In this document: one piece after another, positions 12,801 to 22,611 of the stretch
How positions within the stretch are numbered: the stretch's first letter is position 1
Layout: the number at the start of each line of letters is the position of its first letter
NCBI GenBank assembly: GCA_907165065.1
Contig: OU015539.1
Location: 558,001-622,000 of the forward strand
Source: Caprimulgus europaeus
Taxonomy: Eukaryota > Chordata > Aves > Caprimulgiformes > Caprimulgidae
Direction: 5' to 3'
Length of the DNA stretch: 64,000 bases
Position numbers and translations under genes: made by a program
Notes under the pieces: generated by a model
Seen by the model: only the letters and a program-made list of their open reading frames with translations
Databases searched by the model: none
Told to the model about the DNA's origin: nothing

Positions 12801-15557
12801 GAGAATCTGTGTGATCGATGATGTTGGGGCAGCTGGAACTGTCCAGGTAGAGCCGGGGAGGCTTGGGAGGTGCCTGTGCCTTGGCTAGGTTTTGCTCACT
12901 CTGACAGGACAGGTAGTCAGACTTGTCCTTCAGATCCCTCAAGCATTCCCTCTTCTGGCACTGTCCCTCACTGTCCAGAGTGTGGCTGTTCTGGTTCAGG
13001 ATGATGACTTGGTTGCCCAGCTTTTTGTGTCTCCTGAGTGAGAAGCGTCTGAAGAACGTTGTGGACTTAATGGACCCTCTCCGCCAAGTATCCATGCTGG
13101 TGAAGGGCAAAGAGAAGGGAACTGCTGAGTCTTCCCAGTCAGGTGTTGGACTGATGTTGCAGGATCAGCAGCAAGCCACGCAACAGGAACAACCTCTTCC
13201 TTCCCAGTTCCTGTAGCTGGAAGGAAAACAGAGAAGCTGGTATTGCAGGAAATGCAAACTCCACACTACGTCCCCGTGTTAAAGAGCAGTTGGCCTGTCT
13301 TGGATATCAAGGAGTCTCCTTCTTCAGGGGAGAGGAATGGCAGTGTCTGAGCCTGTTCAGTCTGTGCTGCAGGAAGAAGCTGGTGAAGAACAGCAAAGGC
13401 ACACAGTCACCATGAGAACAGATTCCATCTAGAACAGAAGGGCACTTTGGTGCCATGGTAACCAGCCACCTTCATGGTGAGGGCACAGTATAAAAATCTC
13501 AGTGGGTGGTTGGGAAGGGAGACGGTGACTCAGTCCCACTGAAGGAAACCGAAGAAATGCAGTCAAATGGAAACCTAAAGAGCAGCAGAAGTCGGATGTA
13601 AAAGACAAACGTTAGGAAAACTGAATGCAGAATAGACTCACGCTGTGCTGGAGCAGCTCCTGAGTCCAGCAGGCAGAGGAGAAGCTGTGGAGCACCTGGA
13701 GAACCGTGACCACCACCTTCACCAGGGTGCTGGGACGTTGGGAGAAGCAGGTCCAGGGACGATCCAGCCAGGTTGGACCCGGAACACGAGAAATCCCCGA
13801 TGCCTCCTTCTGTTCATGTGCCTCCTGTCACCGCTTCCCCGGCTGCAGCTCCTTGCGCGGATGTGTTTGTTTTGAGCCAAGCCCTTGCTGAGTCAGCCAC
13901 GTCAGGAGCTGGGTTTGCACGATTGGTGATTGCCAGGATTGCAGGAAGTAGGTGTGTGGAGCGGCAAAGCATCAGCCCACACTCTGCCTGCGGAGCAAGC
14001 CGGCTCCCTCAGAGGCCCCCCGGCTGCTGGAGAGCTGGCAGCCTGAGTTCTGACCTGTGGCCCATCTTGGATCAGACTCTGTCTTCTCTTGGTGCTCTCC
14101 CTTCTGCCCCTTGTGATGGCTTGTTGTGTCAGCAGGGCTCCCAAATGAGGCTGGAAATAATCTCTTGCCTGTTTTAAATTGAAATCCAGAGCGTGAGGTG
14201 GTGATTCAGGTTTGTAGGGGTGATTCATCTGCATGAGTCTCAGCTAGGCTATTTCATTCCAACGAGCAGATGACAGTAAGTGTCTGTGGTTAGTGGCCAG
14301 GAGCTTTGAGGAAGCCTAGTTCTGCTGCTGAAGGCTGATACAATCTGGTGCTTTCTCAGACACTGAAGATCTGTGCTGCAAGTACTGAAGGGTTATTTCA
14401 TTCCTGCAGCTCCTAAAATACCAATTATGGCGTATTAGTCCCTTAATTTCCTGGTCTCAGATTCTCATCTGTTGTGGGCTTCTGGTTTGTCCTCGCAGCT
14501 AGATGCTGCCGTTGGAGGAGCCACTTTGCTGGCACGTGATAACAAATTTGCACTTGCCCCATTTTCATGCAGAATCTGATTTAGCTATTCTATTGCTTGT
14601 TCATCCCTTCCATCTTCTATTTAAGATGTCCTTAAATCACTGCTAAGTAGTTCCCAGGAAAATGAGTGCGAGGTTGGGTTTTTTTTTCCACCTTCTGTCA
14701 AGATGCTTTTGTTTCTACCTGAACTGTCAAGCAAATGAGGTGGCTGTTTCCAAGCATTGCAGTGCTTTGATACATCTGAAATAGTAAGGCCACCTACTAG
14801 TGTTAGATGGCTTTGGAAAGCAGAGTGCCAACACCACCCCTCTGCTCGGTGACAGCAGCTCTCGGCGGCTGCCCACGTTCATTAGGCAGAGTCTGCAGTC
14901 ACCGCTCGGTTGATGTGACAGTTGCTGCCACACACAGCAGAAACTCTCTTTTATCAGGTTTGGGAACATACCTGGTGGTTTTCTTACTGCAGTCACTTCC
15001 ATGGCTAAACCACAGCAAGGTTTGATTTGTTGTGGGGTTTTTTTGTGGGATGACCTTTGTAACGGCTGAAGCGTTCGCTGGGCTTTGTGCTCCAGTGTTG
15101 TACTTGCAGAGCCAGCCTGTCATCCAGAATAACCCTCCACAGCCAGGCAAGCTGTGCCTCTCCATCCAGCCTCCTTGTGAGCAGTTTGTAGCTGGAGCAG
15201 CAGGAGGGTAACCCAGGCTCCCTGCCTGTCCCACTCTGTCTCCTCACTCAGCCTGTCACAAAGCTGGCTGTGTTCTCTCGGCCAGGCAGCGTTCACACCG
15301 TACCTCATTTCTGTGGGGCTGTCCTGCTGTGAACCACCTTCCTGACTGGAGCATGCACATTGTGGTTGTGGTTTATGGAGAGGGCCTGGGGTCTGTGCTG
15401 TCCTTGACAGGCTGTGTTTGCTTTCTGCTCCCAGGCATCGGTGGTGTCGGAGCGGGATTACGAGAGCCTGGTGATGATGCGGATGCGCCAAGCGGCAGAG
15501 AGGCAGCAGCTCATTGAACAGCTCCAGCGGGAGGACGAGGAGGAGTCTCACACCTAG
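811..15557 (+). CDS. DNAJC17: DNAJC17, DnaJ homolog subfamily C member 17 (5' partial)
   Basis: Coding exons seen: 811-880, 2064-2122, 3625-3712, 4101-4183, 4627-4723, 6829-6878, 7376-7453, 8135-8215, 8975-9103 and 15435-15557. All junctions are GT-AG and phases join to 285 codons plus TAG. The first exon (about 26 residues in human, start of the J domain) is outside the window. In order the protein shows the rest of the J domain with its HPD motif, a long charged coiled coil rich in K, E, R and Q, an RRM, and a conserved C-terminal helix ([20 protein letters not shown]). The family is nuclear: an Hsp40-type cochaperone linked to pre-mRNA splicing. Human DNAJC17 is 304 aa; this would be about 311. 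Antisense C15orf62 sits in intron 10 and GCHFR converges downstream. Oddities: a minisatellite at the exon 6 donor and a weak exon 8 donor. Identity rests on near-continuous similarity to the remembered human protein. Confidence 0.96.
2064..2122 (+). CDS. DNAJC17: DNAJC17 exon 3 (end of J domain)
   Basis: 59 nt between acceptor ATTCCCAG and donor GTAAGG. It encodes [20 protein letters not shown], helix III of the J domain. Phase closes to 0. Confidence 0.95.
3625..3712 (+). CDS. DNAJC17: DNAJC17 exon 4 (basic linker)
   Basis: 88 nt between acceptor TTTGGCAG and donor GTAATA. It encodes [19 protein letters not shown] and the KRKKVKL stretch, a highly basic helix matching human and a plausible nuclear-localisation region. 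Confidence 0.95.
4101..4183 (+). CDS. DNAJC17: DNAJC17 exon 5 (acidic coiled coil)
   Basis: 83 nt between TTCTCTGCAG and donor GTAATG. It encodes [18 protein letters not shown] and SLEQE. The alternation of acidic and basic runs matches the family's central coiled coil. Confidence 0.95.
4627..4723 (+). CDS. DNAJC17: DNAJC17 exon 6 (coiled coil; donor duplicated in tandem)
   Basis: 97 nt after acceptor CCGCCGCAG. It encodes [19 protein letters not shown] and then LEREQRVP. The first donor, CCCAG|GTGAGAG at 4724, gives the correct phase (1) for exon 7. The last ~20 nt of the exon plus ~10 nt of intron are then repeated 14 more times, so downstream donors of equal strength exist. The in-frame TGA at 4756-4758 argues that the first donor is the productive one. 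Confidence 0.93.
4694..5126 (+). repeat. Minisatellite of the exon 6 / intron 6 donor, 15 copies
   Basis: The unit is about 31 bp: GAGAGGGAGCAGCGTGTCCC then AGGTGAGAG. It duplicates the end of DNAJC17 exon 6 with its donor. GT positions are 4724, 4755, 4786, 4813, 4844, 4875, 4906, 4937, 4968, 4999, 5030, 5050, 5070, 5090 and 5117, giving spacings of 31, 27 or 20 bp. Confidence 0.95.
5258..5548 (+). repeat. 42-bp minisatellite with acceptor-like units, 7 copies
   Basis: Near-identical 42-mers contain GGCTGAGTTAAGCCTGG and end in GGGGTTGGTTTTTCAG. An AG follows a T-run at 5258, 5300, 5342, 5384, 5426, 5468 and 5510, exactly 42 bp apart. Because 42 is divisible by 3, one frame stays open as a 14-residue repeat; this is not evidence of coding. 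Confidence 0.95.
5549..6828 (+). other. Rest of DNAJC17 intron 6
   Basis: Ordinary intronic sequence with short A- and T-runs near 6350-6390 and before the exon 7 acceptor. No other feature seen. Confidence 0.6.
6829..6878 (+). CDS. DNAJC17: DNAJC17 exon 7
   Basis: 50 nt after the pyrimidine-rich acceptor CCTCTTTAG, donor GTAAGA. It encodes [17 protein letters not shown], aligning with the human linker before the RRM. Confidence 0.93.
7376..7453 (+). CDS. DNAJC17: DNAJC17 exon 8 (start of RRM)
   Basis: 78 nt after TTTCCCAG. It encodes [19 protein letters not shown] and LLQILQK, the first strand and helix of the RRM. The donor is AAG|GTCCTG, a poor match to consensus beyond GT, but phase and homology leave no better boundary. 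Confidence 0.92.
8135..8215 (+). CDS. DNAJC17: DNAJC17 exon 9 (RRM core)
   Basis: 81 nt between TCTCACCAG and GTAAGT. It encodes [20 protein letters not shown] then FATVKAA, the RNP-containing half of the RRM. Confidence 0.95.
8975..9103 (+). CDS. DNAJC17: DNAJC17 exon 10 (end of RRM and Ser-rich linker)
   Basis: 129 nt (43 codons) between acceptor CATTGGTAG and donor GTAAGG. It encodes [20 protein letters not shown], closing the RRM, then a Gln/Ser-rich linker ending SSSQPRTSQ that diverges from human. Confidence 0.94.
11855..11860 (-). terminator. C15orf62: Candidate C15orf62 poly(A) signal
   Basis: TTTATT on + reads AATAAA on -, about 700 nt past the C15orf62 stop. It implies a 0.7-kb 3' UTR. 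Other A/T-rich candidates were not excluded. Confidence 0.4.
12565..13095 (-). CDS. C15orf62: C15orf62 homolog, single coding exon
   Basis: An uninterrupted 176-aa ORF. The chosen ATG (MDTWRRGS) aligns with the human start METWRKGS and has a good context (CCAGCATGG); the frame is open five codons further but without an ATG. The N-terminus (1-27) is basic and amphipathic with FFRRFSLRR, consistent with the predicted mitochondrial targeting of the family. A conserved APPKPPRLY...SSSCPN block lies at about 75-91. The C-terminus (139-176) is the best conserved part, with [20 protein letters not shown] and a terminal NPRDYAI. That block resembles the C-terminal homology motif of CDC42 effector (BORG) proteins, which is inference only; function is unknown. 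As in human, the gene is nested antisense in DNAJC17. The middle (95-138) is Ser/Thr/Gln-rich and divergent. Confidence 0.92.
   Translation of the reverse strand: MDTWRRGSIKSTTFFRRFSLRRHKKLGNQVIILNQNSHTLDSEGQCQKRECLRDLKDKSDYLSCQSEQNLAKAQAPPKPPRLYLDSSSCPNIIDHTDSHSDISFSGASHQYHKATQTQFHKDQATDYGTSETGSQNGTTLSDLSDPFLSFKVDLGLSLLEDVLQTLRKQNPRDYAI
15435..15557 (+). CDS. DNAJC17: DNAJC17 exon 11 (C-terminus and stop)
   Basis: 123 nt after acceptor CTGCTCCCAG, ending TAG. It encodes the strongly conserved [20 protein letters not shown] helix and an acidic tail (EDEEESHT). It is separated from exon 10 by 6.3 kb that contains C15orf62. Confidence 0.96.
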   Translation, partial: ASVVSERDYESLVMMRMRQAAERQQLIEQLQREDEEESHT

Positions 15558-15625
15558 CAGGAGCGAGTATGGATTCTCCCCACCCTATCATTCTTCATTT
15601 CTAAAGCTGTTTCTTAAATTAAGTC

Positions 15626-15631
15626 AATAAA
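15626..15631 (+). terminator. DNAJC17: DNAJC17 poly(A) signal AATAAA
   Basis: AATAAA lies 69 nt after the stop and is followed by a T-rich run and GTTGTAGG, a plausible downstream element. This implies a very short 3' UTR. Confidence 0.8.
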
Positions 15632-16642
15632 CCTCCTTTTTTTTAAAAAACTGTTGTAGGAATGCAGACTCTGTGTGCCTGCAGCCCTTGTCCCTTCGGA
15701 GAGCAGGGGAAGAAATGGCTGTGTGAGCTGCAGAGTGTATTAACCTGTCAGTCTGTAGTCAGAGCCTAGGACAGGGTGTGAGGGGTGCCATCAGAACACC
15801 AAACCTTGGAGCTTCTTTTCATTCCTGAAATCTTGTTCAGGAGCTGTAGATCCAGAGGCTTTGGCAACAACTGTTTAAACCAACCCACAGAAAGACATTG
15901 GTCTCTTTAGGGAAATGTTTTATTGGTGTTTATTGGATCCATACAGTCCCAAACAAGCCAGTGCTAAGGTTGTACAGAGCTTGTACCCGAAATGCTCACA
16001 GGACCTTTCTAAGGATGTTTTAGGAACGATGTGTTACGCTGGCGTGGCTCGGTAAGAGAAATGTTTGATGCTGCTGCTGCCCACAGTCCCATCTGGGAGA
16101 GAAACTTGCCTTGCTGCCGAGTGAAGGGGCTCTCAGAGAGCTTGGTGTAGCTTTGGCTGCTCCCTGTACATCTCAGGGATGAGACAGGATGGTGTCCATG
16201 CTTGGCCTCCCCTCCCTACCCCCGTGGCCTGGGGGAAGGCATGCCCTGAGCTCTCGGCTCAGCGCGTACCTCTGTGGGGCAGCCCCCAGGAGCAGGCAGA
16301 GGAGTCTCTTATTTGAGCTTCCTCCAGTGCCTGCTAAGGAGGAGATGATTAACGTGTACAGAGATGGTGTTTGCCAGGCTGCCAGTCAGAGGAACGCAGC
16401 CATCTGGTCTCTGAGCACGATTTCGGCTGGGCTGGGCCTACCTTCCTCCCCCTGCTCTTGTGACACAGCAGGGACAGCAAGTTTGTGTTGGGGCAAGTTT
16501 CACCTCAATTCCACCCTCCCCCCCACGCCTGAGCACCTGGAGTCTGGGACAGGAAGGAATGAAGGGGAAAGGTTTGCTGTCGGTCCTGGGTGAGATGATC
16601 CCAGCAGGGGCTTGTCCAGGTGGAACACCAAAGTCTTCCTGG
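15632..16642. other. DNAJC17-GCHFR convergent spacer and GCHFR 3' UTR
   Basis: Between the DNAJC17 signal and about 15,915 there is a short spacer. From there to 16,642 is inferred GCHFR 3' UTR. No repeat is recognised. Confidence 0.6.
15918..15934 (-). terminator. GCHFR: GCHFR poly(A) signals (two overlapping candidates)
   Basis: Two TTTATT hexamers at 15918-15923 and 15929-15934 read as AATAAA on -. They lie about 710 nt past the GCHFR stop and about 290 nt from the DNAJC17 signal, so the two transcripts should end close together without overlapping. Confidence 0.7.
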
Positions 16643-16766
16643 CTATTCCTTGTGGAGGCACCACACCAAGGTCTGGCCCACGCCCGTCATGCTCACCACC
16701 CGGTAACCGCAGCTCTCCAGCTTGTTCAGGACTACCCGCGGGGCGTCGCTCACGTAGTACTCCCAG
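16643..16766 (-). CDS. GCHFR: GCHFR exon 3 (C-terminus)
   Basis: 124 nt after acceptor CTGCTTGCAG. It completes Phe44 and continues WEYYVSDAPRVVLNKLESCG then YRVVSMTGVGQTLVWCLHKE and TAG. It holds the most conserved part of the family. Confidence 0.97.
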
Positions 16767-19700
16767 CTGCAAGCAGGGAAGAGGAGAAATAAAGTGAGGT
16801 GGAGAAGGAAGAGACGAGGATTTCCTTGTGGAAGTGACTCCACCTCACTACTAAACCCAGGTAAGTTACTGCAAGGCCCACATCTGGCACACACTGTGGG
16901 TTGTGGTGCCTCGGTGGCCCAGGGGGGGAAGACCAAACCCTGCAGCTGCCAAACCCAGGAGGAAGCCTGTCCAGAATGGAAGGGTCACGTTAAACCCAGG
17001 TGTGGTTTGGTTGTCCATGTGCTGCTTGGTTCACTGGGCTGGAGCTGTAGCAGAGAGGGTTCGTGGAAAAGGAGGATAATCTGCCTGCAAAGCAAGAAGG
17101 AATGATTCAGGTGTTTCTAAGCAATGAAAAACCCGTGTTTGCCTGTGTCACAGCCTGTCTGGAAGTTGAACATTTCTGAGAGCCTGTGCTTGAAATTTGG
17201 GCACTGGAGAAAAACTGCTGCCTTCAGCCAAGTGCTAAACCTTTGAAAAACCAGAAGCCATCAGCTGCCAACAGAGCTGCCAAATGAGGTGGAGCACAGG
17301 CTCCCCTCAGCCCCGCAGTTCTGAGGGGTTACAGGCTGTGGGGGTTGAGCTGACACTTGGGATCTTTCTCCAGCCCCTCTCCCTCGGGGTTTCCCCTGGC
17401 TCTGTGCGGTCGGGGCAGCAGCCGTCCCTCCCTTGCACACCCCTGGGGCGGCTTCTCCGCAGAAGGCTTGAGGGCTGTGACACTGCTCCCACCCCAGAGA
17501 AAATAGAGATGGTGATTGTGGGGTGGGAGAGCAGCACAATACAGACCCCAAACGGGCTCAGTCAGGTGGGGAAGCGGCAGAGCTGAAATGGCGAGAGGAG
17601 CCTTCAGCGCTGGCTCTGGCAGCCGTCCTGTTCCTGTGCCGCAGTCCTGGATGCAGTTATTTATTCCTGCAGATGGGTAAGTGCAGCTCTGGTGACTCAC
17701 TGTGCCAGATAAGCTGATAATGATGGGCTGCAGGATCATTGGGGATCTGGTTTGGGCACCTTAACAAAGACTCCCCTCATTTTCATGCTAATAATAATAA
17801 AAAAGACCCAAAAGCATTTCCAAAGTTGCTCTTGCTGAGGTTGTGAAACCCTGATGGAGTGGCGAGTGCTTTTGAGGCGTGAAATAACACCAAGATGGGA
17901 AAGCTTTTTCTCAAGACAGACTATACTTTGCTGTAATTATAGATATGGTGTAAAGATAATTTGTATTATTATAAGTGTCTTTGAACTGAATGCTTTCTCT
18001 AAGAGGCTTGCCACATACCCTTCAGATTCACACGTTGGGAGGTGGTAAATATTATTGCCATTATGCAGAGGAAGGAGCCCGGGCAGGGATCGTGTTTGTT
18101 ATTTGTAGGAACCCAAAAACTCGAGTGGCTGAGCTGAAAGCAGGGGGGAAGGTGAATTGCCCAGGGCTTTACCCACAGCTCCAGGCCGGGTGAAACAAAA
18201 GATCGCACACGGCGCGCGCGTACCCAGTGTGCCGCCGGGCTCCATCGGGATGGAGCGGCTGCCAACACTTGCAAAGCCTTTCCTCCCAGCCAAGTGCCAG
18301 CAGGGATCAGAAAAGTCACCTGAGATGGGGGAGGACTGCCACTCTGCACATCGTGACACCTGTGACCCGCCTCCCAGACGTGCCAAAGCCAGCGTGTCCA
18401 GATGAGCGTGCGCAGGGACGGGATCGAGCCGGGGCAGGAGCATCCCTGGCACACAGGTATTTCAGTGGTGGAGCAGATGTTCTCCATGTGCCCCACACAC
18501 AGGTATTGCAGTGGTGGAGCAGATGTTCTCCATGTGCCCCACACAGGTATTTCAGTGGTGGAGCAGATGTTCTCCATGTGTCCCACACACGGGTATTTCA
18601 GTGGTGGAGCAGATGTTCTCCATGTGCCCCACACACAGGTATTTCAGTGGTGGAGCAGATGTTCTCCATGTGCCACGTGCCCCACTGTCCAGCTTCCTCC
18701 AGGACAGGGTTTGGCTCTACCCTGGGCAATAGCCATGTTAAAGTGTTGAGGTGCCTCAGACCTCAATTCCCCAAATCCACCAGCAAGGCACTGGTTTTCA
18801 TTTCAGACCACACGGTGCCGAGAGCCTTTACGGTAAGAGGAGACACTGGGGACGGTGCCCAGATGTCATCCACACGTGCATGTCCACCCGGGTGGACCCA
18901 GAGGAATCCCCTTCCCTGCAGCAGCCAGGGGTTGGGCTTTGGGTCCTTGTCCCTGTACTGGTGACCAGTAAGGCAGAGGCTGGGGCAGAGCCCAGCTCCC
19001 CTCTTGCTAGAGCCCACATTCCCCGGGGTTCTGCCTCTACCCACGGGCTGGGGCAGCACGGCGTGTCCGTGCGCCCACAGCTGACTGAACTTCAGGAGCA
19101 CGGAGCCTGAGAGGATCCTGCTCTCCCTCATTAGGGGTAATTAAGCACTTCAGCTGCACATGGCAGTGCCCTGGCAGGTCCGTACTGCTCAGAGCTTCTC
19201 TTTCAGGCTCCTTCCAAGGTCACGTTTAAGACTTTGGGGTGCTACGGGAAGGACGAGATTTGCAGCGTCCTGCAGCCCTGGAGAAGCCTCACGGCCAGGG
19301 GGGAGGACAACCCTGCTCAGCCACGGTGCAGTCCCAGCCTGGGGTTCCTGGCAGAGCAGCGGCCGGGGCTCAGCTCGCTGGCGTGTCACTGTGCCTCTGG
19401 GGCTGTCACTGGCCACGTTCCACCCGGGTTATTTTCTCCACCTGCTGTTGCTCAAGCACAAATGGGGAAGATGTGCTGTGGGGAGACAGCAGAGGCACCC
19501 TGGGCATAACACAAGCCAAACCGAGAGGCAGGTGGGGCAAAAGGGAGCTCAAAATGCTCCAGGCCACCAGGAGGGAAGGAGGGTGGTGAATCCAGCAGGG
19601 AGATCCCCTGGACAGCTCGGATCCCTTCTCCCAAACAAGCAGAATCTGGCACTCTGCTTCCTTGTGACGCCCCATCCCCTCGCTGGCTGCTGGGGCAGAC

Positions 19701-22438
19701 ACCACGGGGGCGTTTTCCTCCTCTTTGCCTTTCCCACCCGAATCCTGGGGATCCTCACCCGTCTCTCAGGAGCCAGCAGCGCTTCTTCCTTCCTGAAGCC
19801 TCTCCTCCCCTCCCGGGTCTCCCTTCTCCCCTTGCCCCCCCATTGAGGGGGGGACAGGAGGGTCCGTGAGCTGCCTTCCTGCCGCGGCGGGGACCCGGCA
19901 GTGGGGGGGTTCTCTTTAACGGGGGGACCTTCAGTGGTTTTTTCAATCTCCTCTTTCTTTAGAATCTCCCACCCCACCCAGGTTCCAACGCTGCAGGAGC
20001 TGAGGACCCAGACCCCGACGTTTCCAGGCTGGTACCAGGTGGGTGGCTTTTCCCAGCTCCACCGATGGAAGTCTGAGAGCAAACTGGGACTGAGAGGCCC
20101 CTTCTGCTTAAGGCCTGGTTCTCCTCCTACTCCTCCTCTGCGCCGCGGCGTGTGGGCAAGCTGGAGCAGAGCTCTCACCGCTCCTCTCTTGTTTTCATTT
20201 GCATTTGGGATTTTGTTTTGCTTTGTGTCTTGTTTTTCCCAGAGAAAAAACAAGAACTGAGAAGTGGGGGGAAAAAAAGAATAAAAGTTGGCCAAGATGT
20301 AAAGAACACACTGGTGACATCTCCAGGTTGTGCTTTGGTGAAGGCTGGCGTTGAACTCGGTGTGGGCAGAGAGACAGACAGGGACATGGGGAAGCATCAA
20401 ATATCCAAGGGTTGGGCAGACACAGGCTGATGGGCTGGAGTCAGGGGGACACGATGGGCAGCATCTCCAACCCTGGGGCTCAGCAGCCTGAGGAAAAGCT
20501 CCAGGAGCTGTCAGGAGGGGCTGGCTCTGATGCTCGGTGGTGGGGAGAACCTTGAGCTGCACTAGAAGGTGGGACAGGACAGGATGGAGTGTGGAGGAAT
20601 GTGTTGGGTGGCTTGGCACCAGAAAAGGCCAAGGACACGGCTGGGACAGGCACCGTTTGCTTCCAGGCAGCCCAGAGCTGGACATGATGGTGGGAGAGGA
20701 GGTTTGTGTGTCTTTCAGGACTGAGGAGGGCTGATGGCAGATGAAGTTACACAGGAAGAGTCAAACGCTCCCTGTGCCCGCTGTGCTTCAGCCAGGGCGT
20801 GTGTCCGGTAACGGCCAGAAGCATCCGCGGTGTGTAGGGGGTCAGGAAAGGGGGGAGGTGGGACAGTGGCTCAGACAGGGTCAGAACAAGGGAAAAGAAA
20901 GAACTGAGTGAAATCCCAGGTGGTGTTTCCCTGGGTGGGATGAATGGGCAGGGGCAAGGACACGTGTGTCCCCTTTCAGCACCAACCTGGTCCCGGGATT
21001 AAATACGTGGCTGGAAGGTGCCACGGTGAGCACGAGGAGTGGAAGTGTTCCAGACTCTTGGGAAATTAGGGAGAGGAGAGAGTCTACAACTCTGGAGATG
21101 TTCAAACCCACCTGGACACTTTCCTGTGCAACCTGCTGTGGGGAACCTGCTCTGGCTGGGGGGTTGGACTGGATGATCTCCTGAGGTCCCTGCCAGCCCC
21201 ACCAGTCTGGGATTGTGTGTGAGAGCTGCAATGTCACAGGGGAGGACTTACAAGTGGTTTCCCAGCATGTTCCTCTTCGTGGCCCCCAGGAAGCTCATCA
21301 GGGTGGGATCCGAATGCTCGTCGCCCACCATGGTGGGACCAACCTCCTGCAGGGAAAGGCAGCAGAGCAGGTGAGTGATGTGCAGCAGCCCGGCCACCCC
21401 TCCCCGCTCCCCAGCACAGCCCCAGTAAGAGCTTTACTCGGAAGGGAGTGACCACCAGCTCAGCCCAGGAGAGGACCTTGGTGGCTTTGCTCCTGGAGGG
21501 CCACCTGCTGGTGGAGCTCTTGGTGGCTCTGGTCCCCTGGGACCCATCACCGCGGTGTCTGTAGGACAGCACCGAGGCGGCTGGGCAGTCTGACAGCAGA
21601 GGAAGCAGAGGGTTCCTGCTTAGCTGGGGGGGCTGAGCTGGCTGGGGGGGCTGAGCTGGCTGGGGGGCTGAGGACTGGATGCAGCTGAGAGGGTGAAGTC
21701 CCCCCCCGCCAGCATCTACCTGCAACCAGCACCAGCAAATTCCGTGTGAATCCGGAGCCTCAGCCGGATCCCGACCGGCAGCACCGCTGAGGGGAGAGCT
21801 GAGCTGGATGTGCAGCCCGGAGAGGGGGGGAAAGGCAGAAACTGGAGCAGAGGCAGAACCTTCCCTCCCCGCCGTGCCACCCTCCTGCCCCCCCGTGACA
21901 CCCTCCTGCCCCGGACCATAGAATTACAGAACCCCAGACTGGTTTGGGTGGGAAGGGACCTCAAAGCTCATCCAGTCCCAACCCCCCTGCCAGCAGCAGG
22001 GACACCTTCCACTAGACCAGGTTGCTCAAAGCCTCATCCAACCTGGCCGAGAACACTCCCAGGGAGGAGCAGCCACAGCTTCTCTGGGCAACCTGGGCCA
22101 GTGTCTCACCACCCTCACAGCGAAGAATTTCTTCCTCACATCTCAGCTCCATCTCCCCTCTCCCAGTTTCAAACCATCCAGCCCACCGAGCCCCAGTCAA
22201 GCGGGAGGACACGTGCCCGGGGTCGGATCCTTTGGTGCTCACGGATCCTGTGATGTTTCCCGGCTTTGGGACCCGCTGCTCGAGGTGAGTTGGGGGGAAA
22301 GAGCCCAAAAGGGGGACAGGGGCACCGAGCGCTCGGGACCCTCCCCGAGCCCCCCACCCGCAGCAGCGGCACCCCCCCCGTGTCCCCCGTCCCCGGACTC
22401 ACCATGCGGGTCTGGGTGCTGACCAGCACGTACGGCAT
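16643..22438 (-). CDS. GCHFR: GCHFR, GTP cyclohydrolase I feedback regulatory protein
   Basis: Coding exons on -: 22438-22403 (36 nt), 21346-21252 (95 nt) and 16766-16643 (124 nt) join in phase to 84 codons plus TAG, exactly the human length. The start MPYVLVSTQTRM, the middle EVGPTMVGDEHSDP and the C-terminus VVSMTGVGQTLVWCLHKE match the family almost throughout. GFRP is a small pentameric protein. It binds the GTP cyclohydrolase I decamer and confers inhibition by tetrahydrobiopterin and stimulation by phenylalanine, so it tunes BH4 synthesis in the cytosol. The gene is head-to-head with RMDN3 (start codons 3.6 kb apart) and tail-to-tail with DNAJC17. The start region is CpG-rich. Intron 1 is 1.1 kb and intron 2 is 4.5 kb with a minisatellite. 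Confidence 0.97.
18451..18676 (+). repeat. Minisatellite, about 45 bp x 5
   Basis: Units read ACACAGGTATTTCAGTGG followed by TGGAGCAGATGTTCTCCATG TGCCCC. Length varies by 2 bp through the (AC)n part. It lies inside GCHFR intron 2. Confidence 0.93.
21040..21220 (+). mobile_element. CR1 LINE 3' fragment
   Basis: Contains GGAGATGTTCAAACCCACCT and GGGGGTTGGACTGGATGATC, diagnostic of the 3' part of avian CR1 elements. It is 5' truncated, as is usual for this non-LTR family. Confidence 0.8.
21252..21346 (-). CDS. GCHFR: GCHFR exon 2
   Basis: 95 nt after acceptor TTTCCCTGCAG, donor TT|GTAAGT. It encodes EVGPTMVGDEHSDPTLMSFL and GATKRNMLGNH, ending in phase 2. Confidence 0.95.
21620..21672 (+). repeat. 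Short tandem repeat, about 18-19 bp x 3
   Basis: AGCTGGCTGGGGGGGCTG is repeated with small indels in GCHFR intron 1. Confidence 0.8.
21914..22195 (-). mobile_element. CR1 LINE 3' fragment (antisense)
   Basis: Begins CCATAGAATTACAGAACCCC, the reverse complement of a CR1 3' terminus, then GACACCTTCCACTAGACCAG and CAACCTGGCCGAGAACACTC. It ends near the GCHFR promoter region. Confidence 0.85.
22403..22438 (-). CDS. GCHFR: GCHFR exon 1 (coding part)
   Basis: Twelve codons, MPYVLVSTQTRM, ending at a strong donor ATG|GTGAGT (antisense). It sits in a CpG-rich stretch (about 22,200-22,560) typical of a promoter. Confidence 0.95.
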
Positions 22439-22611
22439 CGCCCCGCTCCGCTGCGCTCCACCCGTGGGGGCCGAGCCGGGGGCGGCCCTGAACCCCTGCC
22501 CGCAGCTCCGCCCACGCCCCGCCCGCCCCCTCCGCGGGGAAACCGGGATCGGGGGGGTTAACCCCGGGGCGCGGAGTGGGGGGGATCCCCGCAGGGCCCC
22601 CCCGGGATCCT

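Larger units (their letters stand above)
9104..15434 (+). other. DNAJC17 intron 10, host of C15orf62
   Basis: A 6.3-kb intron. Its only supported content is the opposite-strand C15orf62 gene (about 11,855-13,095 with inferred 3' UTR). Nothing else is recognised at 9104-11,800 or 13,250-15,430. Confidence 0.7.
16767..21251 (-). other. GCHFR intron 2
   Basis: 4.5 kb, moderately GC-rich. It contains the 18,451 minisatellite and the 21,040 CR1 fragment. A long same-strand ORF (19,549-20,685) is discussed as a finding and is probably not coding. Confidence 0.7.
21347..22402 (-). other. GCHFR intron 1
   Basis: 1.06 kb. It holds a short tandem repeat at 21,620-21,672 and a CR1 fragment at 21,914-22,195. 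No coding signal. Confidence 0.65.
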
